From: Xanthobacteraceae bacterium
GTDB lineage: Bacteria > Pseudomonadota > Alphaproteobacteria > Rhizobiales > Xanthobacteraceae
Reading direction: 5' to 3'
DNA: 12,535 bases
Assembly (NCBI GenBank): GCA_030037185.1
Contig: JASHRR010000831.1
Span: 1-12,535, forward strand
Within the stretch, counting starts at the first letter, position 1, and every line of letters begins with the position of its first letter. The notes beneath the pieces are model-generated. The model saw only the letters and a program-made list of their open reading frames with translations. It was not told the origin of the DNA and made no database searches. Shown in pieces: positions 1 through 7,764 of this stretch. A program made the position numbers and the translations under genes.

Positions 1-246
1 ATGGAAGGCGATGAGTACCGCCCCCGTGCCTTTCAGCGCGTCGCATACGAGCGTCGCCGCGGCAAGGTCCTTTCGGCCGGTGCGCAAGACGTTGGTGGCG
101 CCAATATTGCCGGAACCGATCTCGCGGATGTCGCGCGTGCCCGCGAGCCGTGTGATCATGAGCCCGAACGGGATCGCACCCGCCAAGTAGCCGAACACAA
201 AGGCGATGGCCCAGGTGGGCAGGGCGGTCAGAAGGGACTCACTCAT
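1..246 (-). CDS. plsY: PlsY, acyl-phosphate:glycerol-3-phosphate acyltransferase (N-terminal part, cut by window edge)
   Basis: Membrane enzyme that transfers an acyl group from acyl-phosphate to sn-glycerol-3-phosphate, the first acylation in PlsX/PlsY phospholipid synthesis. Only the first 82 codons are present; family members are about 190-220 aa, so the rest lies left of position 1. What is seen: a hydrophobic first segment (about residues 10-30), then the family signature [16 protein letters not shown] (about residues 47-62) and a following D-x-L-K-G (near residue 73), which are the first two conserved cytoplasmic motifs of PlsY. The ATG at 246-244 gives an N-terminus of normal length for the family; the ribosome site before it is weak. 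It lies 293 bp downstream of pyrC on the same strand, an order I know from related alphaproteobacteria, but the gap makes co-transcription uncertain. Confidence 0.93.
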   Translation of the reverse strand, partial: MSESLLTALPTWAIAFVFGYLAGAIPFGLMITRLAGTRDIREIGSGNIGATNVLRTGRKDLAAATLVCDALKGTGAVLIAFH

Positions 247-539
247 TGCGTCTGCGTCCAGTCGCTGAGGTCATCGCGCGTGCAGTGTCGAAGGCGCAGC
301 CAAATCGCATCTTGCGGAAGCCATCTCCTCCCTCCGCCGGCTTGCAGGCAGAGTGTCGCAGAGACAGCCTTCCGCAAGCTTGGGATTCACAGCCATGTCG
401 AGAGGCGCCGAGCGCGCAATTGCGCGGCGGGGGGCCCTCTCCCCGCAAGCGCGCAGAGTGGCCTCATCAGAGGCGACCACGCTCCCCATAAACGGGAAGA
501 GGTTTCGCTGTGCACGCTTTACAGATATTCATAACACCC
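247..539. other. pyrC-plsY spacer, no supported gene
   Basis: This 293-bp gap between the pyrC stop and the plsY start holds no ORF I can support. A 72-codon open frame on the minus strand (271-489) has no recognisable motif and looks like a GC-rich chance frame. The gap contains a hairpin at 461-474 and, beside it, a degraded dyad at 437-457 (CTCT..CGC-AA-GCG..AGAG), which resembles the CTCTCCCCGC / GCGGGGAGAG hairpins that I recall as common between genes in Bradyrhizobium-like genomes. Confidence 0.6.
461..474 (-). terminator. Possible hairpin terminator or processing site downstream of pyrC
   Basis: GCCTC-ATCA-GAGGC forms a 5-bp stem with a 4-nt loop, extendable by GTG/CAC across a 3-nt bulge. 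It lies about 65 nt past the pyrC stop in the direction of transcription. There is no U-tract after it, so intrinsic termination is doubtful; it could equally be an mRNA 3'-end stabiliser or a chance stem in GC-rich DNA. Confidence 0.3.
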
Positions 540-555
540 TTACACATATTCATAA
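519..555 (-). repeat. Tandem 21-bp duplication spanning the pyrC stop codon
   Basis: Two copies of TTACAsATATTCATAA (plus strand, 519-534 and 540-555) match at 15 of 16 positions and are spaced exactly 21 bp. On the minus strand they read TAT GAA TAT GTG TAA and then TAT GAA TAT CTG TAA in the same frame. The real stop (540-542) is thus followed seven codons later by a copy of the gene's own end, with a second in-frame stop at 519-521. Confidence 0.85.
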
Positions 556-1850
556 ACCGTGCGCCCTGCGACGATGGTGCGCGTCACCCGGCCCTGCAGC
601 CGCGCCTCGTCAAACGGCGTGTTCTTGCATTTGGATTTGAGTTCGGCGCGGTCGAGCACCCAGGGAGCATCCGGATCGAACACCACCACGTCGGCCGGAC
701 TGCCGGGCCGCAGCCTGCCGCCCGGCAGGCCGAGCAGCTCCGCGGGTCGAGTCGACATCGCCCGCAACAACACGGGTAGCGTGATGTCGCCACTGTGGAC
801 GAGGCGCAGGCTCGCGGCCAGCATGGTCTCGATACCGATCGCACCAGGCGCTGCTTCCGCGAAAGGCAGACGCTTGGTCTCCACGTCCTGGGGATTATGA
901 TCCGACATCACGGCATCGATCAGGCCAGACGCGACCGCCTCAACCAACGCGCCGCGGTCCGCCTCCGCACGAAGCGGCGGCGCGAGCTTGCAGAACGTCC
1001 GGTAGGAACCCACATCAATCTCGTTCAAAGTCAGATGATTGATCGAGGCGGCGGCCGTCACCATGAGACCGCGATCCTTGGCCCGCCGCAGCACTTCCAG
1101 CGACTCCGGGCAGGTGATCGAGGCCGCGTGATAGCGACCCTGCGCGAGCGCAACGAGGCGCAGGTCGCGCTCCAGTACCACGGTTTCGGCCGCTTTGGGC
1201 ACACCGACGAGGCCGAGCCGGGCGGCGAATTCGCCCTCATTCATGACGCCTTCGCCGACCAGGTCCGGGTCTTCGGTGAAATGCACGATGAGCGCATCGA
1301 AATCGCGGGCATAGATGAGGGCGCGGCGCATCACCTGGGCGTTGGCAACTGTCTTTGCGCCGTCCGTAAAGGCGACCGCGCCAGCGGCCTTCAAGAGGCC
1401 TATCTCGGTCATTTCGCGCCCCTTGGTGGCTTTGGTGAGCGCCGCCATCGGATGGACATGGACGATCGCGGTGTCGCGGGCCCGGCGGAGCACGAAATCC
1501 ACCATGGCGGGCTCGTCGATCGCCGGGCTCGTGTCTGGCTGCGACACTATTGTGGTGACGCCGCCCGCGGCCGCGGCCTGGCTCGCCGATGCGAAGGTTT
1601 CGCGATACTCGGCGCCCGGCTCGCCCACGAAGGCGCGCATGTCGATGAGACCCGGCGCCGCTATCTTGCCACGGCAGTCGACCACCTCGGTGCCTTCCGG
1701 CACGCCGGCTGCCCCGATACCGCGCTTGGCGTCGCGGACGACGCCGTCGGCAATCAAGAGATCGCCTTCGATGTCAAGATCGCGCGACGGATCGATGATC
1801 CGGGCGTTGGTGAGGAGGATCGGACGGCGGTCAGAGAACGCGTCACGCAT
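540..1850 (-). CDS. pyrC: Dihydroorotase-family protein PyrC, probably a non-catalytic partner of PyrB
   Basis: Amidohydrolase-superfamily protein of 436 aa, the length of class I dihydroorotases, which close carbamoyl-aspartate to dihydroorotate in UMP synthesis. Family text is clear: [12 protein letters not shown] (65-79), GGVTT (96-100), DG (163-164), SDHNPQD (316-322), and a C-terminal [11 protein letters not shown] strand. The usual zinc motif DxHxH reads D70-M-R72-A-F74, so both histidines are gone, and the HVS histidine position reads as Ser244 by eye alignment. Asp163, His190 and Asp317 remain. This pattern matches the inactive PyrC' (pseudo-DHOase) that pairs with ATCase in Pseudomonas-type pyrBC'; I recall the same changes in Bradyrhizobium homologues, so this is a lineage trait and not a recent lesion. 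The start ATG overlaps the pyrB stop by 8 bp (ATGCGTGA), indicating translational coupling. An active dihydroorotase is expected elsewhere in the genome. Confidence 0.93.
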   Translation of the reverse strand: MRDAFSDRRPILLTNARIIDPSRDLDIEGDLLIADGVVRDAKRGIGAAGVPEGTEVVDCRGKIAAPGLIDMRAFVGEPGAEYRETFASASQAAAAGGVTTIVSQPDTSPAIDEPAMVDFVLRRARDTAIVHVHPMAALTKATKGREMTEIGLLKAAGAVAFTDGAKTVANAQVMRRALIYARDFDALIVHFTEDPDLVGEGVMNEGEFAARLGLVGVPKAAETVVLERDLRLVALAQGRYHAASITCPESLEVLRRAKDRGLMVTAAASINHLTLNEIDVGSYRTFCKLAPPLRAEADRGALVEAVASGLIDAVMSDHNPQDVETKRLPFAEAAPGAIGIETMLAASLRLVHSGDITLPVLLRAMSTRPAELLGLPGGRLRPGSPADVVVFDPDAPWVLDRAELKSKCKNTPFDEARLQGRVTRTIVAGRTVYEYV

Positions 1851-2796
1851 TCGGAAAATTCCGCGACAGCGCTTCGAGCACCGCCATACGCACCGCCACC
1901 CCCATCTCGACCTGTTCGCGGATCAGGGACTGGGCGCCGTCGGCAACGCTCGAGTCGATCTCGACGCCACGGTTCATCGGGCCGGGGTGCATCACCAGCG
2001 CGTCGGGTTTCGCGTAGGCAAGCTTCTTCGCATCGAGGCCGAAATAGGCGAAATACTCCTGGCTGGAAGGCACCAGCGAACCGTTCATGCGCTCGCGCTG
2101 CAGGCGCAGCATCATGACAATATCGGCGTTGCGCAACCCCTCGCGCATATCGCGGCAGACCTCGACGCCGAAATTCTCGATGCCGGGCGGCAACAACGTC
2201 GATGGGGCCACCACCCGCACGCGCGCGCCAAGCGAATTGAGCAGAATGATATTGGAACGCGCCACCCGCGAATGCGCGATGTCCCCGCAGATCGCGATCG
2301 TCAGCGCCTCGATCGGTCCCTTGTTGCGGCGGATTGTGAGGGCATCAAGCAGCGCCTGAGTCGGATGCTCGTGGGCACCGTCTCCGGCATTGATCACGGC
2401 GCAATCGACCTTGCGGGCAAGAAGCTCGACGGCCCCCGAGGCATGATGGCGGACCACCAGAATATCCGGACGCATGGCGTTGAGGGTGATTGCGGTGTCG
2501 ATCAGCGTCTCGCCCTTACGCATCGAGGACGAGCCCACTGACATGTTCATGACATCGGCTCCGAGCCGCTTGCCGGCCAGCTCGAACGAGGACTGCGTGC
2601 GGGTCGAGGCCTCAAAGAACAGGTTGACCTGGGTGCGGCCGCGCAACGACGCACGCTTCTTCTCGATCTGGCGATTCAGATCGACAAATTCCTCGGAGAG
2701 GTCAAGCAATCCAACGATTTCGTCGGGCGAAAGCCCCTCTATCCCCAGCAGATGGCGGTGGTGGAGAACGAAAGTGGCTTTCGGGGCGATGTTCAT
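1843..2796 (-). CDS. pyrB: Aspartate carbamoyltransferase catalytic chain PyrB
   Basis: Condenses carbamoyl phosphate with L-aspartate to N-carbamoyl-L-aspartate, the committed step of pyrimidine synthesis in the cytoplasm. The 317-aa product carries the whole ATCase signature: [13 protein letters not shown] with STRT at 64-67, SSSMRKGE with the flexible-loop Lys94, RHHASG (116-121), HPTQ (144-147), [11 protein letters not shown] (171-181), LRLQRER (230-236) and HPGPMNRG (270-277). An in-frame ATG exists 39 codons upstream (2913), but the ATG at 2796 is preferred: it gives the usual family length, begins where homology begins, and has AGGAG 8 nt before it. The upstream extension is low-complexity. 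The gene leads the pyrB-pyrC pair and overlaps pyrC by 8 bp; with a pseudo-DHOase partner it is expected to form a large class A ATCase complex. No pyrI is present in the window. Confidence 0.97.
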   Translation of the reverse strand: MNIAPKATFVLHHRHLLGIEGLSPDEIVGLLDLSEEFVDLNRQIEKKRASLRGRTQVNLFFEASTRTQSSFELAGKRLGADVMNMSVGSSSMRKGETLIDTAITLNAMRPDILVVRHHASGAVELLARKVDCAVINAGDGAHEHPTQALLDALTIRRNKGPIEALTIAICGDIAHSRVARSNIILLNSLGARVRVVAPSTLLPPGIENFGVEVCRDMREGLRNADIVMMLRLQRERMNGSLVPSSQEYFAYFGLDAKKLAYAKPDALVMHPGPMNRGVEIDSSVADGAQSLIREQVEMGVAVRMAVLEALSRNFPNA

Positions 2797-2803
2797 TAAA
2801 GTG

Positions 2804-2817
2804 GCTCCTATAGGAGC
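2804..2817 (-). promoter_or_regulatory. Perfect 14-bp palindrome containing the pyrB ribosome-binding site
   Basis: GCTCCTATAGGAGC is a perfect palindrome. In pyrB mRNA it can fold as GCUCC-UAUA-GGAGC with the AGGAG Shine-Dalgarno in the 3' arm, 8 nt before the ATG. Folding would hide the ribosome site. It could instead be an operator or, see the promoter entry, part of a -10 box. Confidence 0.6.
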
Positions 2818-2835
2818 ATTTGGGGGAGCCGGCAA
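2807..2835 (-). promoter_or_regulatory. Candidate pyrB promoter
   Basis: On the minus strand TTGCCG (2835-2830) and TATAGG (2812-2807) stand 17 bp apart, each matching 4 of 6 bases of the sigma70 consensus at optimal spacing. If real, transcription would start only a few bases before the pyrB ATG and give an almost leaderless message without the Shine-Dalgarno. That conflicts with the good AGGAG, so either the promoter or the hairpin reading is wrong, or two promoters exist. Confidence 0.3.
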
Positions 2836-3076
2836 GGGCGCCTTCGAAATCGTCCCCAGGGTTCGAGCCCAGGCGGACGCTCGAGATTTCGCCGCTATTT
2901 CGGGCCCGGGCACTAGAGGTGGCGGCTTGCGGGCGAGGGCAGGAAGGTGCGTCCAGGCTTACGCTATCAACTCGGACGGGGGCCCGGTTGTGCCGATTGG
3001 TAGACGACACGATGGCGCAGGGCAGACGACTCTGCAAACCAGCCGCGCAGCCGAGCTGGAGGGGTGGGGTGCGGTG

Positions 3077-3262
3077 TCATGGCGCAGGCGGTGCAAAGAC
3101 GCGGAGGCGGTGGCCGTCCGGATCAAGGGCCACGAAGGTCAAGCCGAAATCCATGGGCGGTATACTGACCTTGATCAACGCGAACGCACAGGCCATATGG
3201 CGGTCTGTGAGCGAGGCCGAGAACGCCTTCGGCGTTCCGCACGACGGATGACGGGCCGAAGG
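3077..3262 (-). pseudogene. 3' remnant of a VOC/glyoxalase-like gene
   Basis: A minus-strand frame open from 3262 to the stop at 3077-3079 ends MDFGLTFVALDPDGHRLRVF followed by APPAP. The string TFVALDPDGHRLRVF is the typical last beta strand of vicinal-oxygen-chelate (glyoxalase/bleomycin-resistance/dioxygenase superfamily) proteins, where the final metal-side strand follows DPDGH. Only about 35-60 codons are left out of a usual 110-140, the frame is closed upstream by TAG at 3265-3263, and copA begins at 3268. The only internal ATG (3196) would give about 39 residues, too little for a fold. I read it as the tail of a gene truncated when copA or its segment arrived, or by deletion. Low conservation in the first half makes the exact left limit of homology uncertain. 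Confidence 0.6.
3161..3166 (+). promoter_or_regulatory. Possible -10 box for copA
   Basis: TATACT matches the sigma70 -10 consensus at 5 of 6 bases and lies about 100 bp before the copA ATG, inside the VOC remnant. No convincing -35 hexamer is found 16-19 bp upstream, so this is weak; a metal-responsive activator could compensate, but no operator is recognisable. Confidence 0.22.
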
Positions 3263-3267
3263 CTACG

Positions 3268-5628
<2,361 letters not shown>

Positions 5629-5698
5629 CCGGTACGTGATTAAAAAAATACCAGGCTGTAGGCGAAGGTGCAGCGCCCCTACGCAGCCCAACGATACT

Positions 5699-5737
5699 AG
5701 GGGTGACCCCTGTGGTCACCCGCCCCGTTGCCAGGGG
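5699..5737. repeat. Overlapping palindromes, likely a nomadic intergenic repeat or attenuator-like structure
   Basis: GGGTGACC-CCTGT-GGTCACCC (5701-5721) is a perfect 8-bp stem with a 5-nt loop. It overlaps the odd palindrome AGGGGT-G-ACCCCT (5699-5711) and competes with CCCCTG/CAGGGG (5707-5712/5732-5737). The wording resembles the GTAGGGGCGACCC..GTGGTCGCCC type of dispersed intergenic repeat seen in many bacterial genomes (from memory). There is no T-tract, so it is a poor intrinsic terminator for copA. Confidence 0.5.
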
Positions 5738-5769
5738 ACGCCGATCAGGTCGCGGGCGATCGCAAGGCT

Positions 5770-5797
5770 CACTCCTGCAGCCGGAAAGGCTGGAGTG
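5770..5797 (+). promoter_or_regulatory. Bulged hairpin before the binding-protein gene
   Basis: CACTCC (5770-5775) pairs with GGAGTG (5792-5797), and AGCC (5779-5782) with GGCT (5788-5791) around a GGAAA loop, leaving a 3-nt TGC bulge. It ends about 77 nt before the ATG at 5875 and could be in that gene's leader. It does not match a riboswitch class I know (checked for TPP and ykkC features by eye). Confidence 0.35.
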
Positions 5798-5874
5798 GAC
5801 CCCTTGGATTGCGGCGCTTTGGCAAATGTCATAGACTTTAGGTAGGAAAATCGCACAAATTTGGAGACTTAAGC

Positions 5875-6822
5875 ATGGGCAAGAAACTCGTTTTGGAAAC
5901 AACCGCACCATTCCAGGGGCTTGCCGAGCTTGTCGCCTACGACGAGGGCCTCTTCGAGAAGGAAGGGCTCGAGATCGAGTGGGCGGATCGCGAAAGGGAT
6001 GTCGACAAAACTGCCCAGCTGAATATTACCAGCCACAAGGGCGTGAACCCGTTCTCCAGCCATGGCAAGCTGCTGGAGCAAGGCAAGGCCGATCTTTATA
6101 ACGCTTGCGAGTGGGGCAATTACTCCCGTGTCGGCCACACCAGCGTTGGCAGCCGGCAGATTGGCCGCCGTTCGATCGTGACCTTTGCGGCCCTGGTGGT
6201 CAGGGGGGATTCGCCGGTCCAAACCCCGCAGCAACTTGCCAACCGGCAGATCGGGGTACCGTTCTTCTTCGGCACGCATTATCTGACATTGCAGATGCTG
6301 GAGGGCTTCGTTCCCCGCGATCAGATCAAACTCGGCCGTGTACCGAACGGCTCGCGTTACCGCTTCAATCTCCTCATGAGCGGCGAGGTCGAGGCGACGA
6401 CACTGACCGAGCCTTATGTCTCGCTCGCGGAAAAGAAGGGCTGCCGCCTCCTCGTCTCGGCCTTCCATCACGGCACCGAGGTGGCGTCGGATCGGGTCGA
6501 TGCCGAGACCTACGGCGCGTTCAACCGCGCGGTGCGGGAGGCGGTCCGCCGCATCAACGCGAACAAGCGCGCGTATCTCCACTACTTCATAGATTACCAC
6601 AAGAACGATCCCGAGATCGCCAAGCTCACTATCGAGGATCTGCGCGAGGGTCGGATCTATGTAGTCGATCCGGCGCCGATCCCGAGCGATGAGTTGCAGC
6701 GGACCTTCGACTGGATGAAGAGCTGGGGATTCCTCGAAGACGTCTCGGACGCGAAGCAGCTGATCGATATGGACGTGCAGGTGCACGGACACGAGAAGGC
6801 AGATCGCGCCGCGGTGGCCTAG
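5875..6822 (+). CDS. NMT1/SsuA-like substrate-binding protein without signal peptide
   Basis: 315-aa protein with the type II periplasmic-binding fold of the NMT1/THI5, SsuA/TauA (nitrate/sulfonate/taurine) group. Seen: an N-terminal strand directly followed by AELVAYDEGLFEKEGLEIEW (17-36), the usual 'partner with deeper-pocket' start of this family, a GKADLYNACEW segment (70-80), PQQLANRQIGVPFFFGTHY (118-136), SGEVEATTLTEPYVSLAEKKG (169-189) and an EDLREGR helix (254-260). The protein begins MGKKLVLETTAPF with no hydrophobic leader or lipobox, so it is predicted to stay in the cytoplasm unless the start is misplaced; GGAG 8 nt before the ATG (5863-5866) supports this start. There are no ABC permease or ATPase genes nearby, so the ligand is unknown. 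It could be a metabolite sensor or an enzyme of the THI5-like type; the CCCFC motif of THI5 is absent. Confidence 0.85.
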   Translation: MGKKLVLETTAPFQGLAELVAYDEGLFEKEGLEIEWADRERDVDKTAQLNITSHKGVNPFSSHGKLLEQGKADLYNACEWGNYSRVGHTSVGSRQIGRRSIVTFAALVVRGDSPVQTPQQLANRQIGVPFFFGTHYLTLQMLEGFVPRDQIKLGRVPNGSRYRFNLLMSGEVEATTLTEPYVSLAEKKGCRLLVSAFHHGTEVASDRVDAETYGAFNRAVREAVRRINANKRAYLHYFIDYHKNDPEIAKLTIEDLREGRIYVVDPAPIPSDELQRTFDWMKSWGFLEDVSDAKQLIDMDVQVHGHEKADRAAVA

Positions 6823-6844
6823 ACCGGACGCGGTACATTGCGCT

Positions 6845-6879
6845 GTGCGGGGTGGGCGCTTGGCCTTCCCGCCCTGCAT
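6845..6879 (+). terminator. Possible terminator hairpin after the binding-protein gene
   Basis: GCGGGGTGGG (6847-6856) pairs with CCCGCCCTGC (6868-6877) over 10 bp including two G-U pairs, with an 11-nt loop and a flanking T-A pair. It starts about 24 nt after the stop. No U-tract follows, so it may act with Rho or as a 3'-end stabiliser. Confidence 0.4.
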
Positions 6880-7547
6880 GTGCCTAGTGGTGGCGGCATT
6901 CGAGCGCGATCGGCCTTGTAGCGAGCGCCCAAGCCGCGATAGATTTCCTGCGAGAGCAGCAGCCTCCAGGCTTGGTGGCCGGGAGGGCATCCCTTCCAAG
7001 GGCAGAGTAAACCCAGCGCTGTGGATAGGATTGAATTACGTTCCGCAGAACATTTCGTCAATTTCGGCGTGTCAATCGTCAGGGCGTTGTGTCGCGAAGG
7101 CGTCCGGTCTTTGGTCATTGATCGGATCAAGGCCAAAAGCCCCTGCTTCGCCGAGCAGCAAGCCCTTGGAGATGCGAAAACCCCTCCAAACGACCAGCCC
7201 CCGCATTCCCGGCCTGAGGCCCCCGGCTGCGATCATTGGGGGGTGGGGGGAACCGCCGGCCCAAACCCACCTTAGCCGAACCTTAGCCGCGGTAAGCAGG
7301 GTCAGCCGCAGGGCGGTGATGATCCGACGCGCACCGGCGAGGTCGCGTCTGATACCTGAACAGCATGATCCGATCGCGGGACGTTCCGGGGGTCACGTCA
7401 CGCACATGGCGGCAGGGCTACATTTATGATGAAACATGGTTCGCTGGAGTTAGCGACGCGGGGGGCTATATCGGGCAGGGGTTCGGCGCGCAACCCTCAT
7501 CCGACACACGGGCCCTTGAGTTGGTGCGATCCCGCGATTGCGGTCGC
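6880..7547. other. Long stretch without a supported gene
   Basis: About 670 bp with no coding region I can support. Open frames exist on both strands (for example plus 6845-7429, plus 7021-7275 from a GTG, minus 6819-7136), but they overlap each other, are rich in Pro/Arg/Ala from GC bias, and show no family motif. The piece near 7021-7140 is less GC-rich and its first 45 plus-strand codons (from VDRIELRSAEHF) read more like protein than the rest, so a decayed gene is possible. A short direct repeat CCTTAGCCG occurs at 7270 and 7281. Confidence 0.5.
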
Positions 7548-7739
7548 CTATTTCCTTGCTGCGCAGCTGAGCTTTGCCTTATCGTGAGATCTGATGGCCT
7601 TGCCATGTTCTGATTTGGTTGGGAATGTCGTCGGCGTCCTGATTGCGGTCGGCCATAGTGCCAGTGCAACGCCATCAAGAACATCTTCGGTCTGGCTGGT
7701 CCGCATCAGTTGACGAAGCTCGTTCCGCAGTAAGTTCAC
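7548..7739 (-). pseudogene. Short unrecognised ORF or gene remnant downstream of asmA-TPR
   Basis: Minus-strand frame from GTG 7739 to TAG 7548, 63 codons, starting 25 bp after the stop of the AsmA-TPR gene. The first part, NLLRNELRQLMRTSQTEDVLDG, has a regular amphipathic-helix pattern and mixed composition unlike the GC-driven shadow frames. After VALALW the text becomes Pro/Thr-rich, while a shifted frame at the same place opens with ATG and reads MADRNQDADDIPNQIRTWQ before a stop, suggesting a frameshift in a formerly longer gene. There is no good Shine-Dalgarno. I do not recognise the family; it may be a small co-transcribed gene, a remnant, or chance. Confidence 0.3.
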
Positions 7740-7764
7740 TTCGTCTCGTCCCAAAAAGTACAGT

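Larger units (their letters stand above)
2818..3267. other. pyrB/copA divergent spacer
   Basis: About 450 bp between divergent pyrB and the copper ATPase. The copA-proximal part (3077-3262) holds a decayed VOC-gene end on the minus strand. The pyrB-proximal part (2818-3076) shows only long GC-driven open frames with no recognisable motif, a few short palindromes (for example GGGCCC at 2902-2907), and no tRNA or riboswitch fold that I could complete. No CueR-like ACCTTCC/GGAAGGT dyad is visible before copA. Confidence 0.6.
5629..5874. other. Dyad-rich spacer between copA and the binding-protein gene
   Basis: 246 bp with unusually dense inverted symmetry. From left: GGCTG-TAGG (5654-5662) pairing with CCTA..CAGCC, AGGGGT-G-ACCCCT (5699-5711), GGGTGACC/GGTCACCC (5701-5721), an alternative CCCCTG/CAGGGG pair (5707-5712 with 5732-5737), and CACTCC..GGAGTG (5770-5797). 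A 69-codon frame at 5636-5845 crosses all of these and has no recognisable content; I treat it as non-coding. Confidence 0.6.

Noticed and set aside
271..489. 72-codon minus ORF between pyrC and plsY
   Set aside because: It crosses hairpins and a degraded repeat, and no family text is present.
2797..2913. Upstream N-terminal extension of pyrB by 39 codons
   Set aside because: Low-complexity residues, not part of the ATCase fold, and the internal ATG at 2796 has AGGAG at ideal distance.
2995..3006. tRNA-like D-loop text GATTGGTAGACG (tRNA-Leu style)
   Set aside because: No matching acceptor stem, anticodon arm or T-arm could be paired in the 90 bp around it. The nearby GGTTCGAGCCC at 2859-2869 lacks a proper 5-bp T stem.
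3075..3267. CueR-type operator before copA
   Set aside because: No ACCTTCC/GGAAGGT dyad or 19-bp-spaced promoter was found.
5636..5845. 69-codon plus ORF after copA
   Set aside because: It runs through a block of palindromes, has no ribosome site of note and no recognisable motif.
5629..5874. TPP or guanidine (ykkC-type) riboswitch before the NMT1-like gene
   Set aside because: The TPP motif CUGAGA and the ykkC conserved loops are absent, and mini-ykkC ACGR loops are not present in the hairpins.
6845..7429. 194-codon plus ORF after the binding-protein gene
   Set aside because: Composition is Pro/Arg/Ser/Ala driven, other frames are also open over much of it, and no motif is seen.
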